This document shows, one piece after another, positions 19,849 through 27,902 of a stretch of DNA of 50,925 bases; the first letter of the stretch is position 1; every line of letters begins with the position of its first letter. The position numbers were made by a program, and so were the translations under genes. This stretch comes from an uncultured Verrucomicrobia subdivision 3 bacterium. GTDB lineage: Bacteria > Verrucomicrobiota > Verrucomicrobiia > Limisphaerales > UBA11358. A model generated the notes under the pieces. It saw only the letters and a program-made list of their open reading frames with translations. It did no database searches and was not told the origin of the DNA. The DNA lies in assembly GCA_903865745.1 (NCBI GenBank), contig CAIPKV010000061.1, positions 1 to 50,925 of the forward strand. The letters are read 5' to 3'.

Positions 19849-20274
19849 TTAACCGACAACTTCAATTCCCATGCTGCGCGCCGTTCCCGAAATCAGACGG
19901 ACGGCGGCATCTTCGGAATTCACATTGAGGTCTTTGGACTTCATTTTCACTATGTCCAAAATTTGTTTGCGCGTGACCTTGCCGACCTTATCTTTGTTCG
20001 GCGTCTTCGATCCGGCGGTAATGCCGGCGGCCTTTTTCAAAAGGATGGACGCGGGCGGCGACTTGGTAATAAAGGTGAATGACTTGTCTTGGTAGACGGT
20101 AATGACCACGGGAATCACCAAGCCAGCGTCGTTCTTCGTAGCTGCGTTAAATTCCTTGCAAAAACCCATGATGTTCACCCCGTGCTGACCAAGCGCGGGG
20201 CCAACGGGCGGCGCGGGATTGGCCTGACCGGCTGCAATCTGCAATTTTATTTGTCCTGTAATTTTTTTTGCCAT
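19849..20274 (-). CDS. rplK: 50S ribosomal protein L11
   Basis: A 141-residue L11, component of the GTPase-associated centre. It shows [20 protein letters not shown] in the N-terminal domain, where the Pro-rich hinge faces rRNA, the KTPPAS-like [14 protein letters not shown] turn, and the C-terminal rRNA-binding domain ending [12 protein letters not shown]. The ATG at 20274 gives [12 protein letters not shown] and the standard 141-residue length, so an upstream start that adds 21 residues is rejected. It starts 10 bp after nusG, in the usual nusG-rplK-rplA order. Confidence 0.98.
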   Translation of the reverse strand: MAKKITGQIKLQIAAGQANPAPPVGPALGQHGVNIMGFCKEFNAATKNDAGLVIPVVITVYQDKSFTFITKSPPASILLKKAAGITAGSKTPNKDKVGKVTRKQILDIVKMKSKDLNVNSEDAAVRLISGTARSMGIEVVG

Positions 20275-20284
20275 AAAAATGTAA

Positions 20285-20830
20285 TTAAGCTTTTTCGACT
20301 TGCCAGTATTCCAACTCCACCGGCGTATTGCGTCCAAAGATGTTGACCGTGACTTTCAGCTTGCCGCGCTCCGGATCGATTTCTTCGATCACGCCGCTAA
20401 AATTCAGGAACGGACCGTTATTGATCTTGACCGTTTCACCGACCGCAAAATTCACCTTCGGTTTTTCCGTCTCTTCCGACGCGGAAATCTGAACCTTGAT
20501 GGCATCCACTTCCTCGGTCGGCGTCGGCTGCGGTGGATCGCTCAAGAAACCTATAACCCCCTGTGTCTCGCGTATAAAATACCAAGGTTTCTCGATGATG
20601 CGGTTCTCATCATCAAGCAAAGTCATGTCTACGAAAACGTAGCCCGGCCACAACTTCCGGTTGGAGACGGTCTTTTTCTGGTTGCGCACCTCGACAACCT
20701 TTTCAATTGGCACCATGACTTCCTTAATGAAGTCCTGCATTTCCTCGGTCTTGACGCGTTTTTCAATGCTGTCTTTGACCTTATTTTCCTGGCCGGAAAG
20801 CGTCTGAATGATGAACCACTGGTTGCGCAT
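20285..20830 (-). CDS. nusG: Transcription antitermination/elongation factor NusG
   Basis: A 181-residue NusG. The NGN domain opens with [19 protein letters not shown] and contains the [15 protein letters not shown] segment; the C-terminal KOW domain carries [19 protein letters not shown] and [14 protein letters not shown]. It binds the RNA polymerase clamp, increases elongation and couples to Rho and ribosomal S10. Size and domain order are standard. It lies 12 bp after secE, the common secE-nusG pair. Confidence 0.98.
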   Translation of the reverse strand: MRNQWFIIQTLSGQENKVKDSIEKRVKTEEMQDFIKEVMVPIEKVVEVRNQKKTVSNRKLWPGYVFVDMTLLDDENRIIEKPWYFIRETQGVIGFLSDPPQPTPTEEVDAIKVQISASEETEKPKVNFAVGETVKINNGPFLNFSGVIEEIDPERGKLKVTVNIFGRNTPVELEYWQVEKA

Positions 20831-20842
20831 GAAATTAAAAAA

Positions 20843-21160
20843 TTATTGACGCTTGGAATTTACCGAAAGCCAAACCGCTACGCCGATGATGGCGGCTCCC
20901 TGCAACAATGGGTGAAACGACGTCTTAAAAAGCGCCGCATCCACGACCACAACAAACCCGCCAAGCAGCGCGACCATGATGATTATGAGTGCGGTAGAAC
21001 CTTTAAGCTCTTCCCAGCTCGGCCAGGCGCATTTCTTGAGCTCCTCACGTGTCTCCGTGACGTAGGCCGCCAAGCGCTGAACTTGTCCCTGCCACCAGAG
21101 GTAGCCAAACACGGCACCGATAGCCGCCGCCCAAATTCCAATATGTATCCAGTCGTTCAC
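20843..21160 (-). CDS. secE: Preprotein translocase subunit SecE
   Basis: A 105-residue SecE. After an N-terminal hydrophobic segment (IHIGIWAAAIGAVFGYLWW), the conserved amphipathic helix TREELKKCAWPSWEELKGST precedes the essential membrane helix (ALIIIMVALLGGFVVVVDAA) and a third hydrophobic stretch near the end. Extra N-terminal helices occur in some lineages. GTG at 21160 is chosen; the in-frame TTG at 21196 adds a non-conserved leader and lies inside a 14-bp tandem duplication. No clear ribosome site is seen for either, so the start is uncertain by 12 codons. With SecY and SecA it forms the Sec channel. Confidence 0.93.
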   Translation of the reverse strand: MNDWIHIGIWAAAIGAVFGYLWWQGQVQRLAAYVTETREELKKCAWPSWEELKGSTALIIIMVALLGGFVVVVDAALFKTSFHPLLQGAAIIGVAVWLSVNSKRQ

Positions 21161-21194
21161 AAAATTTATTTGAACCAGCGGAGCCGCAGCTCGC

Positions 21195-21222
21195 AATTAT
21201 TACACTTTAATTATTACACTTT
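21195..21222. repeat. 14-bp tandem duplication upstream of secE
   Basis: AATTATTACACTTT is repeated twice, back to back and without mismatch, in the gap between tRNA-Ser and secE. It is AT-rich and reads AAAGTGTAATAATT twice on the secE strand. It may duplicate a promoter -10-like element (TAATAAT) but this is only a suggestion. Confidence 0.9.
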
Positions 21223-21244
21223 GTTTCCTACACACCAGCCAAGG

Positions 21245-21334
21245 TGGCGGAGAGGGAGGGATTCGAACCCCCGTTAGGCTTTCGCCTAAAGCGGTTTTCA
21301 AGACCGCCGCGATAGACCACTCTGCCACCTCTCC
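21245..21334 (-). tRNA. tRNA-Ser (anticodon UGA)
   Basis: Acceptor arms GGAGAGG and CCTCTCC pair fully; discriminator G and an encoded CCA follow. The anticodon loop CTTGAAA gives TGA. The long variable arm (TTTAGGCGAAAGCCTAA type) and 90-nt length mark a class II serine tRNA. It sits between tRNA-Trp and secE. Confidence 0.97.
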
Positions 21335-21346
21335 ACTTTAGCAGAC

Positions 21347-21422
21347 TGGCACGGCAGGCAGGACTTGAACCTGCAACCAATGGTTTTGGAGACCACTACT
21401 CTACCAATTGAGCTACTGCCGT
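21347..21422 (-). tRNA. tRNA-Trp (anticodon CCA)
   Basis: Acceptor arms ACGGCAG and CTGCCGT pair fully, with discriminator G and encoded CCA. The anticodon loop CTCCAAA gives CCA. Length is 76 nt. A tRNA-Trp between tuf and secE is the common bacterial arrangement. Confidence 0.97.
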
Positions 21423-21453
21423 AACCGTCAAAACCACCGCCGCATCTTCGGAC

Positions 21454-21489
21454 AAAAAGGGAGCACGGAGGTTGAAACTCCGCGCTCCC
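21454..21489 (-). terminator. Terminator after tuf
   Basis: A 12-bp stem (21459-21470 with 21478-21489) and 7-base loop follow the tuf stop by 15 bp. The one imperfect pair is A/C on the plus strand but G/U in the minus-strand RNA, and TTTTTG follows on the minus strand. It separates tuf from tRNA-Trp and the secE operon. Confidence 0.92.
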
Positions 21490-21504
21490 AAAACTGACTC
21501 GCAA

Positions 21505-22692
21505 TTAAGCGATGACTTCTGTAACGATGCCGGAACCAATGGTGCGACCACCTTCGCGAATCGCAAACTTGAGGCCTTTTTCCATCGCGACCGACTTCTG
21601 CAATTCGATTTCCACCGAGACATTGTCACCCGGCATCACCATTTCAACGCCGGCCGGCAACGTGAGCGTGCCGGTAACATCGGAGGTACGGAAGTAGAAT
21701 TGGGGACGGTAATTCGTAAAAAACGGCGTATGACGACCACCTTCATCTTTGGTCAAAACGTAAACTTCGCCCTTGAATTTGGTGTGCGGCTTAATAGAGC
21801 CTGGCTTGGCCAAAACCATGCCGCGTTCCACTTCATCCTTGGTCGTGCCGCGGAGCAGCACACCAACGTTGTCGCCAGCGCTCGCCGAATCCAACAGCTT
21901 GCGGAACATTTCGATGTCGGTTGCGACAGTCTTGCGAGTGTCTTTCAAACCGACAATTTCAACTTCTTCCATTTTCTTCAGAATGCCTCGTTCAACACGA
22001 CCAGTCACCACGGTGCCACGCCCTTCAATGGTGAATACGTCTTCGACGCACATCAAAAAGGGCTTGTCAATTTCGCGCGTCGGGTCAGGGATAAACGAGT
22101 CCAACGCGTCGAGCAAGGCCGCAATGGCAGCTTCACCTTCCGGCTTACCAGCAAGGGCAGCCGTAGCAGAGGCGCGAACGATGGGCGTCTTGTCACCAGG
22201 AAATCCATACTTCGTTAGAAGTTCACGAATTTCCATTTCGATGAGTTCGAGCAAGTCGGCGTCTGCCAAGTCAACCTTATTCAGACAGACAATAATGCTC
22301 GGCACACCGACTTGGCGGGCGAGCAAAATGTGCTCGCGCGTCTGCGGCATCGGGCCGTCGGCGGCGCTCACCACGAGAATAGCGCCATCCATCTGCGCGG
22401 CACCCGTAATCATGTTCTTCACATAGTCAGCGTGGCCAGGGCAATCGACGTGAGCGTAGTGGCGCTTAGGAGATTCGTATTCCACGTGGGAGACGGCAAT
22501 AGTAACTGTCTTCGTTTCGTCACGCACAGTACCACCCTTGGTGATGTCCTTGTATTCAATCAAGGGCGCCATGCCTTTGCGGTTTTGCACCGCAACAATG
22601 GCGGCGGTCAACGTGGATTTACCGTGGTCAACGTGACCGATGGTGCCAACATTGACGTGCGGTTTCGTTCTCTGAAATTGCTCTTTGGCCAT
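21505..22692 (-). CDS. tuf: Translation elongation factor Tu
   Basis: A 395-residue EF-Tu, the GTPase that delivers aminoacyl-tRNA to the ribosome. The P loop GHVDHGKS is at 19-26, the switch II DCPGH near 81-85, and the guanine-specificity NKVD near 136. Switch I and the domain 2/3 segments ([29 protein letters not shown]) are intact. Length and start ([20 protein letters not shown]) are standard. It follows tRNA-Thr on the same strand, as in many bacteria, and is closed by its own terminator. Only one copy is present in this window. Confidence 0.99.
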   Translation of the reverse strand: MAKEQFQRTKPHVNVGTIGHVDHGKSTLTAAIVAVQNRKGMAPLIEYKDITKGGTVRDETKTVTIAVSHVEYESPKRHYAHVDCPGHADYVKNMITGAAQMDGAILVVSAADGPMPQTREHILLARQVGVPSIIVCLNKVDLADADLLELIEMEIRELLTKYGFPGDKTPIVRASATAALAGKPEGEAAIAALLDALDSFIPDPTREIDKPFLMCVEDVFTIEGRGTVVTGRVERGILKKMEEVEIVGLKDTRKTVATDIEMFRKLLDSASAGDNVGVLLRGTTKDEVERGMVLAKPGSIKPHTKFKGEVYVLTKDEGGRHTPFFTNYRPQFYFRTSDVTGTLTLPAGVEMVMPGDNVSVEIELQKSVAMEKGLKFAIREGGRTIGSGIVTEVIA

Positions 22693-22730
22693 GTTATTTC
22701 GTGTGTTGCTTTTTTCGTTTTATGTTTAAC

Positions 22731-22806
22731 TGGAGCCCATGATCAGGATTGAACTGATGACCTCGTCCTTACCAAGGACGTGCTCTACCAACTGAGCTAC
22801 ATGGGC
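22731..22806 (-). tRNA. tRNA-Thr (anticodon GGU)
   Basis: Acceptor arms GCCCATG and CATGGGC pair fully; discriminator T and an encoded CCA follow. The anticodon loop TTGGTAA gives GGT. Length is 76 nt. It directly precedes tuf, the usual place. Confidence 0.97.
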
Positions 22807-22844
22807 ATCCAGAAAATTTATGTTCAAACCCGATTCGTAAAACG

Positions 22845-22889
22845 ACAAAAAACCAACCCTCTCGACTTTCTTCCGAAATAGAGAGGGTT
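22845..22889 (-). terminator. Terminator after the SulP transporter gene
   Basis: A 9-bp perfect stem (AACCCTCTC 22855-22863 with GAGAGGGTT 22881-22889) with a 17-base loop, followed on the minus strand by GGTTTTTTG. It lies 46 bp past the SulP stop and before tRNA-Thr, so it separates the two units. Confidence 0.82.
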
Positions 22890-22934
22890 TCGGTAAATTG
22901 TATTTTACGGCTCTGACTTGCGCAAGGTAGCAAC

Positions 22935-24656
22935 TCAGGGCTGGCTGTCAATATTTTTTTTGTTTTTCTTTTGATCGAGTATCTGACGCGCCCGAGTCAG
23001 TGAACTTTCCATATCGCCACATACATTCTGCTCGCCCAGCCGTTCCATAAAACCCGCACGAGTCAGCGCAAACAAGGGCTGCGAATGCGGCCCGCAAAGG
23101 ATTAAATCCTTCTTCTTTAGCCGCTGTTTTTCTAACAAATCATCCAGCGCATCCAGCCCAGTCGCATCCAGTGCTAGCACGTCGCGCATCCGTAAAACCA
23201 ACACCTCGGGAAGCCCGCCCGCGCGGCGCAGGGATGATTCCAATTTGTCCGCCGCGCCAAAAAAGAACGCACCGAACACGCGAAATACCAATACCCCATC
23301 AGGAATTTTTTTGCCCACAGTCTGCTGCCCCGGTGCATCCCCCTGGGTGACTTCCGCATCCGGCTCCACATGCGCCGTTTCCGCAAGCCGCTTCACCATC
23401 AGCGCCGAAGCCAAAATCAGCGACGCACCCACCGCCGTTGGTAAATCCAAAACCACCGTCAGAGTAAATGCGCAAAGAAAAATCATTACGTCGCTTTTAG
23501 GCCAGCGGTTTAAGCGCACAAACTGGTGCCATTCACCCATCCGCAAAGACACGACCACAAGCACCGCGCTCAACGCCGCTAATGGAATTGTCTTAGCGAA
23601 TGGCGCAGCCAAGAGCAAAATCAGAAGCACCGTCAACGCATGGACAAGGCCCGCCACCGGTGTCCGACCACCGCTGCGCACATTCGTCGCCGTGCGGGCA
23701 ATGACGCCGGTCGTCGGCATTCCGCCAAAAAACCCCACCACAAAATTTGCGATACCCTGCCCCATCAGTTCTTGGTTTGAGTCATGTCGGTCATCGATCA
23801 TGCCATCCGCCACTACTGCCGAAAGCAACGACTCGATCGCGCCCAGAACCGCCACCGTCATCGCCGCCGGCAATAGCGCGCGCCATTCGTGGAACGTAAG
23901 TGCCGGCCAATGCGGCAGTGGCAATCCGCGGGGCATCTCGCCAAACGCAGTGCCAAGCGTCTGAATGCCAAAGTTGTTGTTGAAGTTGAAATAAACTGAG
24001 AACACCGATGCGAGCAGAATGACGACGATTGAACCCGGCAGCCGACTACCAATTCTTTTAGGCCAAAACCAGATAGCCAGCGTTGAGACTGTCGCCAACA
24101 AAAACGTCGGCCAGTTCGGTTCAAAACTTCCCGCCAGCGAATGCAACTTACCGATAAAATCCGACGGCAGCTTTTGTGGCAGCCCGAAAAAATCCCGAAT
24201 CTGTGTGCTCATGATGATGACCGCAATGCCGCTTGTAAAACCCGTCACTACGGGGTACGGAATGTATTTGATCATCGAGCCCATCTTGGTCGCACCCAGT
24301 ACAAACAAAATCACGCCTGCCATTATCGCGCAGACCGCCAGGCCTTCCGCTCCAAACACTCGGCCTTCTGGCCCCATCATGACCACAATCGGCGCGAGCA
24401 GTGGCACGAACGCGCCGGCCGGCCCACCGATCTGCACGCGCGAGCCGCCCAGCAATGAAACCAGCAATCCTCCGACGATGGCCGTGAACAAACCCACTTC
24501 CGGCTTCAGACCGGACGCGATGGCCAGTGCCAGCGATAGCGGCAGCGCCACAATTCCAACAATGATACCAGCGGTGAGATCCGCCGTAAAATCCTGCGCT
24601 GAATAGTTTTTCAGCGTGTCAAACAGCTTCGGACGAAACGAAAAATTTACTTTCAT
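22935..24656 (-). CDS. SulP (SLC26) family anion transporter with STAS domain
   Basis: A 573-residue inner-membrane transporter. About 10-14 hydrophobic helices occupy residues 25-430, starting with the family signature DLTAGIIVGIVALPLSLALA (about 26-45) and containing the GGSRVQIGGPAGAF segment (about 90-103) that lines the anion site. The C-terminal cytosolic STAS domain (about 455-560) has the VLRMRDVLALDATGLDALDD strand-helix pattern of this fold; phosphorylatable Thr/Ser sits in that loop. Substrate could be sulfate, bicarbonate or another anion and cannot be told. It is a normal length for the family, monocistronic, and its start lies 163 bp before the recombinase gene's stop on the same strand. 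Confidence 0.93.
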   Translation of the reverse strand: MKVNFSFRPKLFDTLKNYSAQDFTADLTAGIIVGIVALPLSLALAIASGLKPEVGLFTAIVGGLLVSLLGGSRVQIGGPAGAFVPLLAPIVVMMGPEGRVFGAEGLAVCAIMAGVILFVLGATKMGSMIKYIPYPVVTGFTSGIAVIIMSTQIRDFFGLPQKLPSDFIGKLHSLAGSFEPNWPTFLLATVSTLAIWFWPKRIGSRLPGSIVVILLASVFSVYFNFNNNFGIQTLGTAFGEMPRGLPLPHWPALTFHEWRALLPAAMTVAVLGAIESLLSAVVADGMIDDRHDSNQELMGQGIANFVVGFFGGMPTTGVIARTATNVRSGGRTPVAGLVHALTVLLILLLAAPFAKTIPLAALSAVLVVVSLRMGEWHQFVRLNRWPKSDVMIFLCAFTLTVVLDLPTAVGASLILASALMVKRLAETAHVEPDAEVTQGDAPGQQTVGKKIPDGVLVFRVFGAFFFGAADKLESSLRRAGGLPEVLVLRMRDVLALDATGLDALDDLLEKQRLKKKDLILCGPHSQPLFALTRAGFMERLGEQNVCGDMESSLTRARQILDQKKNKKNIDSQP

Positions 24657-24820
24657 CTTTGGAACGGGAATTATTCCTTAGATCTATTTTGCGCCAGAAG
24701 CGCGGGAACACAAACGAATTTACTTTGCAGAAATTGTCAGAAGCTATTCATATTTCGGAGGGACGAGCTTCCCGAATCACCCTACAAATATTTGTGGTTC
24801 GCGGAACTCACCTCTCCAAT

Positions 24821-25789
24821 TCACGCCCGCGGATGCGCCGTATCGTAGGCCTTTTTTAGGCGCTCGGTTGTGACATGCGTGTAAACTTGCGTCGTCACGA
24901 GGTGCGCGTGACCGAGCAGTTCCTGCACACTGCGCAGGTCAGCACCTGCGTCCAGCAGATGCGTGGCGTAGCTGTGCCGCAGCTTATGCGGCGTCAATCC
25001 CGGGTCCAATCCGGCGATGGCCAAATACCTCTTAAGTCGCCGCGACAATTGCAGCGGCGACAACGGCGCGCGTTTTTTTGTTTCGGCTAAGAAAACCGGT
25101 GCCGCACCGCCTGGCGGCTGCCGGAACGTATTCCAATAATCCTGAATTGCCATCAACGCCGGCCTGCCGACGGGCACCAGCCGTTCCTTTTTACCCTTGC
25201 CGCGCACCCGCATGATTTGCTCACCCCAGTCAAGGTCGTCCACGCGCAAGCCGCACACCTCGCTCACGCGCAGGCCACAGGAGTAAATTGTTTCGAGCAC
25301 CGCCACATCGCGTAACGCGGCAATCTGCGATATTGGCCGACCCGCTTTTTTTACCTGCTGTATTTTCAAAAGCTCAAACGGAGCCACGAGCAACGCATCC
25401 ATCTGCGCCTTCGTCAAAAACTTTGGCAACCGCTTCTCCAGTTTTGGCAGCGAAAGGTTTTTGATGGGCATACTTTCTAAAACGCCATGCCGCATGAGAA
25501 ATTTGCAAAACGTCCGCAGCGCTGAAAAACGAAGCTGGGTGGCCGCGCGACTTAAATTATTTCGCCCCAGATATCGCACAAAGGCGCGAAAATCATTGCG
25601 CTGTAATTTCCCCCAGTCTGGCGGCGTTTTCCGCTCCTCTACAAACCAGCGGTAGAACTCCGTCAGCGCCTGCCGGTAATTTCTTTGCGTATAAACCGAT
25701 GCGCCGCGGTCCGTGGCGAGATGCACGAGGAATTTCTGAATCCAACTGTCGCGGATTTCCGCGGTCTTAATGGCGGGTTCAGGGATCAA
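24821..25789 (-). CDS. xerC: Tyrosine recombinase XerC/XerD-type
   Basis: A 322-residue phage-integrase-family recombinase. The N-terminal SAM-like core-binding domain (about 15-100) is followed by the catalytic domain with Arg174 (SCGLRVSE), Lys near 198-200, His268-x-x-Arg271 (HKLRHS), His294 (LLGHAH) and the nucleophile Tyr303 (TQVYTHV). The full catalytic set and length fit housekeeping XerC/XerD, which resolve chromosome dimers at dif; which of the two it is cannot be set from motifs. The TTG start at 25789 overlaps the TGA of the upstream ligase gene, implying translational coupling. No nearby integron or phage genes are seen, which favours the housekeeping role. Confidence 0.9.
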   Translation of the reverse strand: MIPEPAIKTAEIRDSWIQKFLVHLATDRGASVYTQRNYRQALTEFYRWFVEERKTPPDWGKLQRNDFRAFVRYLGRNNLSRAATQLRFSALRTFCKFLMRHGVLESMPIKNLSLPKLEKRLPKFLTKAQMDALLVAPFELLKIQQVKKAGRPISQIAALRDVAVLETIYSCGLRVSEVCGLRVDDLDWGEQIMRVRGKGKKERLVPVGRPALMAIQDYWNTFRQPPGGAAPVFLAETKKRAPLSPLQLSRRLKRYLAIAGLDPGLTPHKLRHSYATHLLDAGADLRSVQELLGHAHLVTTQVYTHVTTERLKKAYDTAHPRA

Positions 25790-27015
25790 TGTTCAGTGCG
25801 GCAGGTTAACCGGAATTTTCCGGAAGTCAGCGGTGGCAATTTTTCAACTTCGCTAACGGAAATCTTGTTATTCAGTTGAAGCAGGTCTGCCAGCCGCTCC
25901 AGCACTTGCTGCAATTTTTCCGGCGCCAGACGTTCGCGATCAGGAATAAACTGTATATCACAATCGCCGGCCTCATTCTGCCGAAGTTGATAATGTGCCA
26001 CCCCGTCCACTTCGGCAAAGCAACGATCAATTTCCAGCGTCGTTACGCGAGCTCCGTCAGCGCGGAATAGCGCATCACGCGCCCGACAGTGGACAAAATA
26101 TTCCGTCCCGTCCAGCCGCTCACACCGTTCAACCAGGTCGCCAACGCGATAGCGCACGAGCGGCATGATCTCATTCGTCAGCGTCGTCACCACCAAATCG
26201 CCCACGCCGCGTTCGTCCGGTTCAATTATTTCGTAAAACACGTTTTCCGGGCTGGCCTTCATTTCGCCACGCTCGTCTTCCATGAGCAGATGGCCGGTTT
26301 CCGTCGAGCCGTATAGATTGTACACCGGCACACCAAACACGCGCCGCAGGATTTTCTGATGAACCACGCTGACAAATTCGTAGCTGCCCAGGATAAACTT
26401 CACCGACGGAAAGCGAATCCCCTCGCGCTCGCAATAAAGCGCAAACCACGCGCCGTGCACCGGATCCAAATCCAGGAACACCGGTGCCCACTCCAGGATT
26501 TCGCCGGCCATGCGCGCCAATTCCGCCTCGGTCAGCAGAAATGGAATGCGCGCTTGGTTCACGAACAGCGTCGTCCCCACCGTGCGCGCGGTCTTGGAAG
26601 TGTAATTGGAAAAACACACCAGCCCATTGCAGACCGGCGGCACCAACGTCGCGCGGCGCGCGTCCGGATATTTATCCAATACTTGCGCCACCAAATGATT
26701 CAGCCGCAGCACCCGCGCTTCCTGTTCGTTCCACCAGCCGCGCCGGAACAGCACCGGTGTCCGCTCATCCGAACTGCCCGACGTGTGTTCCAGTTCCACC
26801 GCTTGGGTTTCCAGCAGCACGGCAAGGCTTTGGCCGGCGTTAAGAAAATTGTTTGGAAAGTTCTCGCGCAACTCCCGTTTGCCGATCAGCGGCAGGCTGG
26901 AAAAATCATTGCCCGCCGAGCCCGCATAAAGCGGGAGTTCTTGCCAGCGCGGCAGGAGTTCTTCCACGCGTGCCAACTGTGCCGCCTCGCCCATTAATTC
27001 AGGTGTCGCTAACAT
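25786..27015 (-). CDS. PaaK-like adenylate-forming enzyme (phenylacetate-CoA ligase family)
   Basis: A 409-residue AMP-forming enzyme of the coenzyme F390 synthetase/phenylacetate-CoA ligase type. The phosphate-binding motif is EHTSGSSDERTPVLF (about 75-89), the adenine-region motif YNLYGSTETG is near 235-244, and the hinge Asp/Arg segment (MPLVRYRVGDL) near 295. A C-terminal subdomain follows (about 330-409). It would activate a carboxylate as acyl-AMP and pass it to CoA or another acceptor; the substrate is not evident. The N-terminal part is shorter than in PaaK proper. It directly precedes xerC (overlapping stop and start), a pairing I cannot explain functionally. Confidence 0.85.
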   Translation of the reverse strand: MLATPELMGEAAQLARVEELLPRWQELPLYAGSAGNDFSSLPLIGKRELRENFPNNFLNAGQSLAVLLETQAVELEHTSGSSDERTPVLFRRGWWNEQEARVLRLNHLVAQVLDKYPDARRATLVPPVCNGLVCFSNYTSKTARTVGTTLFVNQARIPFLLTEAELARMAGEILEWAPVFLDLDPVHGAWFALYCEREGIRFPSVKFILGSYEFVSVVHQKILRRVFGVPVYNLYGSTETGHLLMEDERGEMKASPENVFYEIIEPDERGVGDLVVTTLTNEIMPLVRYRVGDLVERCERLDGTEYFVHCRARDALFRADGARVTTLEIDRCFAEVDGVAHYQLRQNEAGDCDIQFIPDRERLAPEKLQQVLERLADLLQLNNKISVSEVEKLPPLTSGKFRLTCRTEH

Positions 27016-27083
27016 TCAGTCAATACCAATGCACCAAGTTTCAAATAATTCCAGTCCGATGTTTCAACCACCGCTCTTTCCGT

Positions 27084-27842
27084 TCAGAGAAAATCCATGG
27101 CCAACCTCAAAAACTCCGCCGGCGCGTCAGCGTGAACCCAGTGGTTGGCCGCCGCAATGGTCTGGATTTGCGCCGCCGTAAAATATCTTTGAATCTCCGC
27201 CGCGTCCGTCGTGCCAATGTAATCCGACTGGCCACCGCGAATGAATAGCGTCGGCTTCGTATATATTATTTGCAGGTTCAAAGGCTCGCCGAGGCGTGCG
27301 TAATTCCCGGCCACCCCGGCCAGATTCATTTTCCAGACAAACTTTCCCGCTTCGTCCCGGCCCAGATTCTTCAGGAGAAACCGCCGCAGATTCAGCGATG
27401 GAACCTCCCCCGCCAGCGCATCCTCCAGCTGCTGGCGCGTCTGGTACGCCGTCAAATCCAGCGCCAGCAGTGCGGCAAATATCGCGTCGTGCGTCCGCGC
27501 GTAGGCGCGCGGCGCCATATCCACCACGACCAACTTCTTCACGCGCGCCGGATAATCCAGCGCGAACTGCATCGCCACCTTGCCCCCCATCGAGTGGCCG
27601 ATGACGTGGGCGTCCGCAAGTCCTTGCGTCTTGAAAAACTTCTCCACATCGACCGCCATCAGCGGGTAGTTCATCTCCGCCGCGTGAGGCGAGTGGCCGT
27701 GATTGCGCAGGTCGAGGGCGTAGACATGATATTTCTCCGCGAGCTTCGGGGCGACGCCAAACCAGTTATCCGCCGACCCAAACAGACCGTGCAGCAACAC
27801 GACCGGTTCGCCGTGCCCGAGTTGTTTGAAGTGAAGCTGCAT
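27084..27842 (-). CDS. Alpha/beta hydrolase (YbfF-type esterase family)
   Basis: A 252-residue alpha/beta-hydrolase. The oxyanion strand VVLLHGLFGSADNW (about 14-27) is followed by DLRNHGHSP (about 44-52), the nucleophile elbow GHSMGG (about 82-87, Ser84) and a late His in AANHWVHADAP (about 232-242). The acid is likely the Asp in RGGQSDYIG. The order and the LRNHGHSP block match YbfF-like acyl-ester hydrolases. The substrate is unknown. It lies 60 bp after topB... in the transcript direction topB is upstream, and 68 bp before the PaaK-like ligase, so the three may be one unit. Confidence 0.88.
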   Translation of the reverse strand: MQLHFKQLGHGEPVVLLHGLFGSADNWFGVAPKLAEKYHVYALDLRNHGHSPHAAEMNYPLMAVDVEKFFKTQGLADAHVIGHSMGGKVAMQFALDYPARVKKLVVVDMAPRAYARTHDAIFAALLALDLTAYQTRQQLEDALAGEVPSLNLRRFLLKNLGRDEAGKFVWKMNLAGVAGNYARLGEPLNLQIIYTKPTLFIRGGQSDYIGTTDAAEIQRYFTAAQIQTIAAANHWVHADAPAEFLRLAMDFL

Positions 27843-27902
27843 CGTCCGTGTTAAAGCCGTCCGGTCGCGAGACTGCCCGGACCACTGCGCCTTCGTTCCG
27901 GT

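Noticed and set aside
20275-20337. Longer N terminus for L11
   Set aside because: The 21 extra residues are not part of any L11 and would overlap nusG; the ATG at 20274 gives the standard 141 residues.
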